Shown: piece after piece, positions 60,550 through 64,000 of the stretch
Position numbering within the stretch: the stretch's first letter is position 1
Layout of the letters: each line of letters opens with the position of its first letter
From: Clavulina sp. PMI_390
Lineage: Eukaryota; Basidiomycota; Agaricomycetes; Cantharellales; Hydnaceae
NCBI GenBank assembly: GCA_015039315.1
Contig: WIDE01000104.1
Coordinates: 22,879-86,878, forward strand
Direction of reading: 5' to 3'
DNA length: 64,000 bases
The notes under the pieces: generated by a model
What the model saw: the letters and a program-made list of their open reading frames with translations, nothing else
Databases searched by the model: none
Told to the model about the DNA's origin: nothing
Position numbers and translations under genes: made by a program

Positions 60550-61928
60550 CTAGTAATCCCTCTCACGGTCCCTCTTGGACGACGAGGCCTCGGGGGAGCG
60601 GCTAGTGCGGCGGGGCGAACGGCTACGGCTGCGGCTACGACTGCGATGGCGGTCTCCATCGCGCTCATCATACCTATCATCTCTATCTCTCACTCGGTCG
60701 CGGTCGCCCTCGCGATCACGGTCGTGATCACGACCATAGTCTGGACTGCGCCGACGACCACCTTCGCTGCGACGAGGATCATCTCTGTCGCGCCAGCCGC
60801 TGCTTCCACCACCACCACCACCACCGCCACCGCCACCGCCACGAGGACGGTCATCGTAGCGATCACGGTCTCGACGACTGCTGCGGTCGCGGTCATAGTC
60901 ACGATCACGATCCCGACGACGGGGTGGGGGAGGACGGCGGTCACGGTCGCGGTGGTAGCCCATATACTCACCGGGCGTGGACGGGTGGGCACGGTCGGTG
61001 ACCGAGTAGTCGACGCGGATGTTGCGCTCATTGAGCTCCTGTGGAGAGAAGACAGCGAGAGATGGACTATTAGTATGCGGTGCGCGAGTCGCCTTTCGGT
61101 ACATAAAAGGAGGGGGTTACATACAGTGCCGTTCAGATTTTCAATGCACCGTGTCGCATCTTCAATGGTGGCCATCGTGACGAAACCAAAGCCGCGTGAA
61201 CGCCCCGACTGAGGGCAACCAAAGAAAAAAAAATTGAACGGGGTGGGAATCAGTTTTGGCCCGTGGCCGGACAAACTTGAGACATTCGGCTGGCAACTTA
61301 CACGTTGATCGTAGACAACAATGGCTTTTTCGACCTTGCCATGTTTGGAGAACTCTGCCTCGAGCTCGTGCTCTTTGGTGTGGATGCTGAGAGCAAAGAC
61401 GCCGAGGACTTTGGAGGGCACAGGGGCCTGAATGAATGGATCATAAAGGTGCAAATCATGTTCAGCATATATAGAGGGCAGTGGCTCCCTCGAGAACAGG
61501 ACAGTGCGAGAAAGATAGAGAAGTGATAGAGACTTACAGCACCACGACGAGGTCCATAGCCGCCACGGGGCCCGCGGGTGCGTTCGCGGTCACGATCACG
61601 ATCCCGTCGGGGAGGGCTCGGAGAGCGACTGGCATCCCTCAGACGATCGCGATCATGGTCGCGGTCACGGTCGCGGTGGTCATACTCGTCGTCTCGGTCT
61701 CGGAGACTATGGCGCTGCTCAACGGGGGAGGCCTTGGCTGTGGAAGAGGGGTAAGAATTGTCGGCGTAAGCATCTGGATGCCGACGAGTGGCGTCAAAGC
61801 GCGAGGGTGAGCTGTACATGCGGTGCTGTGAACCCAGAATGGGGCATGTCGTGCAAGAGAAAGGCGCATAAAGCGGGGCAGAAAAGCATTCACATACCGT
61901 CGTCAATGTCGGCAGCAGCGTTGGCCAT
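60550..61928 (-). CDS. TRA2-like SR splicing regulator (RS-RRM-RS)
   Basis: Arg-Ser/Arg-Asp-rich N-terminal segment (RDRDDEYDHRDRDRDHDRDR), then an RRM from PVPSKVLGVFALSIHT (RNP2 LGVFAL) to RGFGFVTM (RNP1) and RNIRVDYSVTDRAHPSTPGE, which closely follows the Tra2 RRM and its TPG-Y-MG linker. The C-terminal RS domain has a 12-Gly run, GRRRSPDYGRDHDRDREGDR and HRSRSRSRSRSPRRTSRSPE. Secure exons: 61427-61302, 61208-61125, 61038-60550; exon 2 ends at 61538. The first junction is uncertain: ATG at 61928 (MANAAADIDDG) needs an unusual donor/acceptor pair (exon 61928-61894 joined to 61811) to stay in frame. Tra2 proteins bind exonic enhancers and steer splice-site choice in the nucleus. Confidence 0.9.
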
Positions 61929-62137
61929 GGTTGTTGGGTCAGTCAGTAAACTTTGTTCCCTGCACGAATGTCACACGCCGGCGCTTACCAGAAACACGGG
62001 CCTTGTTCAGAAAAATTTATGTGGTGCGTGTTTGGGAGCCAAACACAGAGCCAAGCAGGGAACGCAGCTCAGGCGCTTCCATCTTGCCTCACGTGACAAA
62101 CTAACATCTCTTTTGGACGTCAACAGCAGCAGCAGCC
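61929..62137. promoter_or_regulatory. Divergent promoter of SR protein and RPL18
   Basis: 209 bp between the start codons of the SR-protein gene (minus) and RPL18 (plus). Should hold both promoters. No TATA box seen. Confidence 0.5.
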
Positions 62138-63167
62138 ATGGAAAGTTCTTGCCCTCTCATCTAGGCGTCTCACTCATGCTGATACTTGCGACTGTGCTCT
62201 TCTTATCTCTGCTATGATTCGGGCTATATATATATAGGGTATCGATATTGCCGCCCACCATGTCAAGAAGGGTCACCGTTCCGAGCCCAAGAGCGAGGAT
62301 CCCTACTTGCTTCTCCTCGTCAAGGTAATCGATCTGGCACTTCTGGAGGATCAGAGAGCTAAATCAAAGGTCTATTGTGGAAATACTAGCTTTACCGCTT
62401 CCTTGCCCGACGAACGGATTCCAAGTTCAACCAGGTCAGTTACTTGCCAACTTTTGTCTGTCTGTCTTTCTAATTATTCAATCGATCCCTTGACTCTCTC
62501 TTGCAATTTGCTTCACCTGCTACTACTATCTCTTTGCCATCGATCGATGCTTCCACCCTATGGAATGCGCCATTTATGATCAACAGGTCATCCTCCGCCG
62601 CCTGTACCTCTCCAAAATCAACCGCCCTCCCGTCTCCCTCTCCCGCATTGCCAAGCAAGTCTCGACCCGCCCCTCATCTGCTGGCAAGATTGTTGTGACT
62701 GTGTCGACTGTGACCGATGATGAGCGCATGCTCGAGGTGCCCAAGCTCACCGTCGCTGCTCTCCGCTTCACCCGCTCTGCCAAGGAGCGCATCCTGAACG
62801 CTGGTGGGGAGGTCCTGACGTTCGATCAGCTGGCTCTGCGTGCGCCGACAGGTGCCAACACGGTCCTGATCCGTGGTGCCAAGAACAGCCGCGAGTCGTT
62901 CAAGCACTTTGGGATGGGTGAGTTTTCTGGCTTGATCGTTCGATTGGGATGAGATGTGCTCGTCGATCATTTGGCTAAATGTCTCTATCCTTTTTTTCCC
63001 CTCACACCAGGTCCTCACAAGAACAAAAAGCCCCATGTCATCTCGAAGGGCCGCAAATTCGAGCGTGCTCGTGGTCGGAGAAAGGTACAGCTGTGTTTTG
63101 TATTTGCTCATAGCTCGTCTCTAATTTGCTCTATCGTTCTACACAGTCCCGTGGCTTCAAGGTATAA
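62138..63167 (+). CDS. RPL18: 60S ribosomal protein L18
   Basis: Exons 62138-62140 (ATG alone), 62238-62324, 62390-62434, 62587-62917, 63011-63084 and 63147-63167 give 186 residues, normal for eL18. Sequence: [79 protein letters not shown] and the ending RGRRKSRGFKV. Exon 2 begins with the second residue, so Met must come from a separate first exon. The best candidate ATG (62138) is followed by GAAAGT, not GTAAGT. Either this is a rare GA-AG intron, a base error, or Met lies further upstream. A structural protein of the large subunit. Confidence 0.93.
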
Positions 63168-63552
63168 ACTTGGATGCCATGCCTTGTGGTCGCTGCGTGC
63201 TTTCTACGCCGAGGTGGGGGCCCAATTGGTGGCTATTTTTGTCGCTGGATGGTGGTGGTGTCGATGCCGATATGCGTATTATGAATCAACCTTTTCGATG
63301 TACACACTGCATCCGTCTACTTTGTGCCCTATGTTCCATGCTTTTTTGCCCTGCATTCTGTTTTCTATCTGTCCGAGTCTGACTGAGTGAGTTGGCGTGG
63401 GACCTTTTCCATGAACCTGTGATTAGCTAAGCAGCATTGGACTCCCACGGTACCTCCCCAGGCTCCGACCCTGTCAACTTGAAAGAAGCCAACGAACCAA
63501 AACATTGGACTCACAAGCTCCGTCGTTGCAAGACTGCGTCTCATCCACCACC
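63168..63552. other. Intergenic, 385 bp
   Basis: 3' UTR of RPL18 and leader of the MBOAT gene; both are on the plus strand. Nothing else seen. Confidence 0.55.
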
Positions 63553-64000
63553 ATGGTCATCCTTGACCCCCTCTTCAATGCTGCATCCAGCGCAGCGGGC
63601 CTGCCCGTTGACCAGCTCAAAGTACGCGAAAGCACACGTCGTCACATTCTTCCCCAACGCACGCCTAATTCTATTTTGCATTTTCTCTGCATATTTTGTT
63701 TCCAGCTCATCTTTTGCCTGCTCGTCGCGTACCCCCTAGGATCCCTCTACACGAGGGTCCCCACCACCTCGCCCACCCTCCGCCATGGCTACTCCATCGC
63801 CACCGCCCTATTCTTCCTCACCATCGTCTTCCACCTCTACTTTGGCGTCGCACAGCTCGTCGCAGAGTCCCTCTTCACCTACTTTGCCGCCCGCTTCGTG
63901 CGCTCATCCTCCATGCCCTGGATTGTCTTCGCCGCCACCATGGGCCACTTGACTGTGAACCATGCTATCCGGGCCATCTACGGCGTCGGATTGGACACTG
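63553..64000 (+). CDS. ALE1: MBOAT lysophospholipid acyltransferase, N-terminal part
   Basis: Exon 63553-63621 (MVILDPLFNAASSAAGLPVD) and an exon from 63716 running off the window. Translated: LIFCLLVAYPLGSLYTRVP, then a second membrane segment (YSIATALFFLTIVFHLYFG), WIVFAATMGHLTVNHAIRAI and YGVGLDT. This opening matches the Ale1/LPCAT3-type MBOAT family (three N-terminal membrane helices, ANHxxR-like VNHAIRAIYG). Ale1 acylates several lysophospholipids in the ER. Only about 118 residues are in the window; the catalytic Asn and His lie beyond it. Confidence 0.85.
   Translation, partial: MVILDPLFNAASSAAGLPVDQLKVRESTRRHILPQRTPNSILHFLCIFCFQLIFCLLVAYPLGSLYTRVPTTSPTLRHGYSIATALFFLTIVFHLYFGVAQLVAESLFTYFAARFVRSSSMPWIVFAATMGHLTVNHAIRAIYGVGLDT

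Noticed and set aside
60646..61212. Plus-strand ORF rich in Ile/Val/Thr and other frames over the RS domain
   Set aside because: Mirror image of Arg/Ser/Asp codons of the SR protein; no independent support.

Overview
The window is nuclear DNA of a filamentous basidiomycete. Genes are densely packed on both strands, and nearly all are cut by many short spliceosomal introns (mostly 50-100 nt, GT...YAG, CTNAC-like branch sites). Twenty genes were rebuilt exon by exon; in each, conserved residues run across the junctions and the summed exon length divides by three. Gene content (Agaricomycete-type small secreted proteins, expanded TKL-like kinases, exostosin enzymes) suggests Agaricomycetes, possibly near Rhizoctonia/Ceratobasidiaceae; that placement is inference. 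One 70-N assembly gap lies at 23732-23801.

Layout. 1-1.2 kb: decayed coding-like sequence. 1.7-10.9 kb: three minus-strand genes, namely a 1206-residue membrane-anchored fusion of a sugar-nucleotide epimerase/dehydratase with an exostosin (GT47) glycosyltransferase, flanked by two paralogous membrane proteins with duplicated ectodomains. 11.3-18 kb: a divergent pair, splicing factor SF3a60 and a synaptojanin-like dual phosphoinositide phosphatase. 18.3-19.3 kb: a repetitive secreted protein. 21.3-23.5 kb: a convergent pair, SF3B6 and SDO1. 23.9-24.6 kb: a broken small secreted protein gene. 26.3-27.8 kb: a histidine phosphatase. 30.9-36 kb: ATE1, a small acidic ORF and a KCH-type potassium transporter. 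36.5-40.6 kb: two convergent paralogous F-box-like proteins. 41-43 kb: a long disordered protein. 43.1-55.5 kb: a tandem duplication of a [MED7 + dual-kinase-domain protein] unit, in which the first MED7 copy is a pseudogene. 56-64 kb: housekeeping genes MTD1, GLC8/inhibitor-2, TRA2-like SR protein, RPL18 and the start of an MBOAT acyltransferase.

How the genes work together. Most are independent housekeeping genes (splicing, ribosome biogenesis, Mediator, folate, arginylation). Two groups look like local innovations. One is the co-oriented ectodomain / epimerase-exostosin / ectodomain trio, which may make or present a surface glycan. The other is the pair of 916- and 919-residue proteins carrying two kinase-like domains each, in which arginine occupies the usual beta-3 lysine position in all four lobes.
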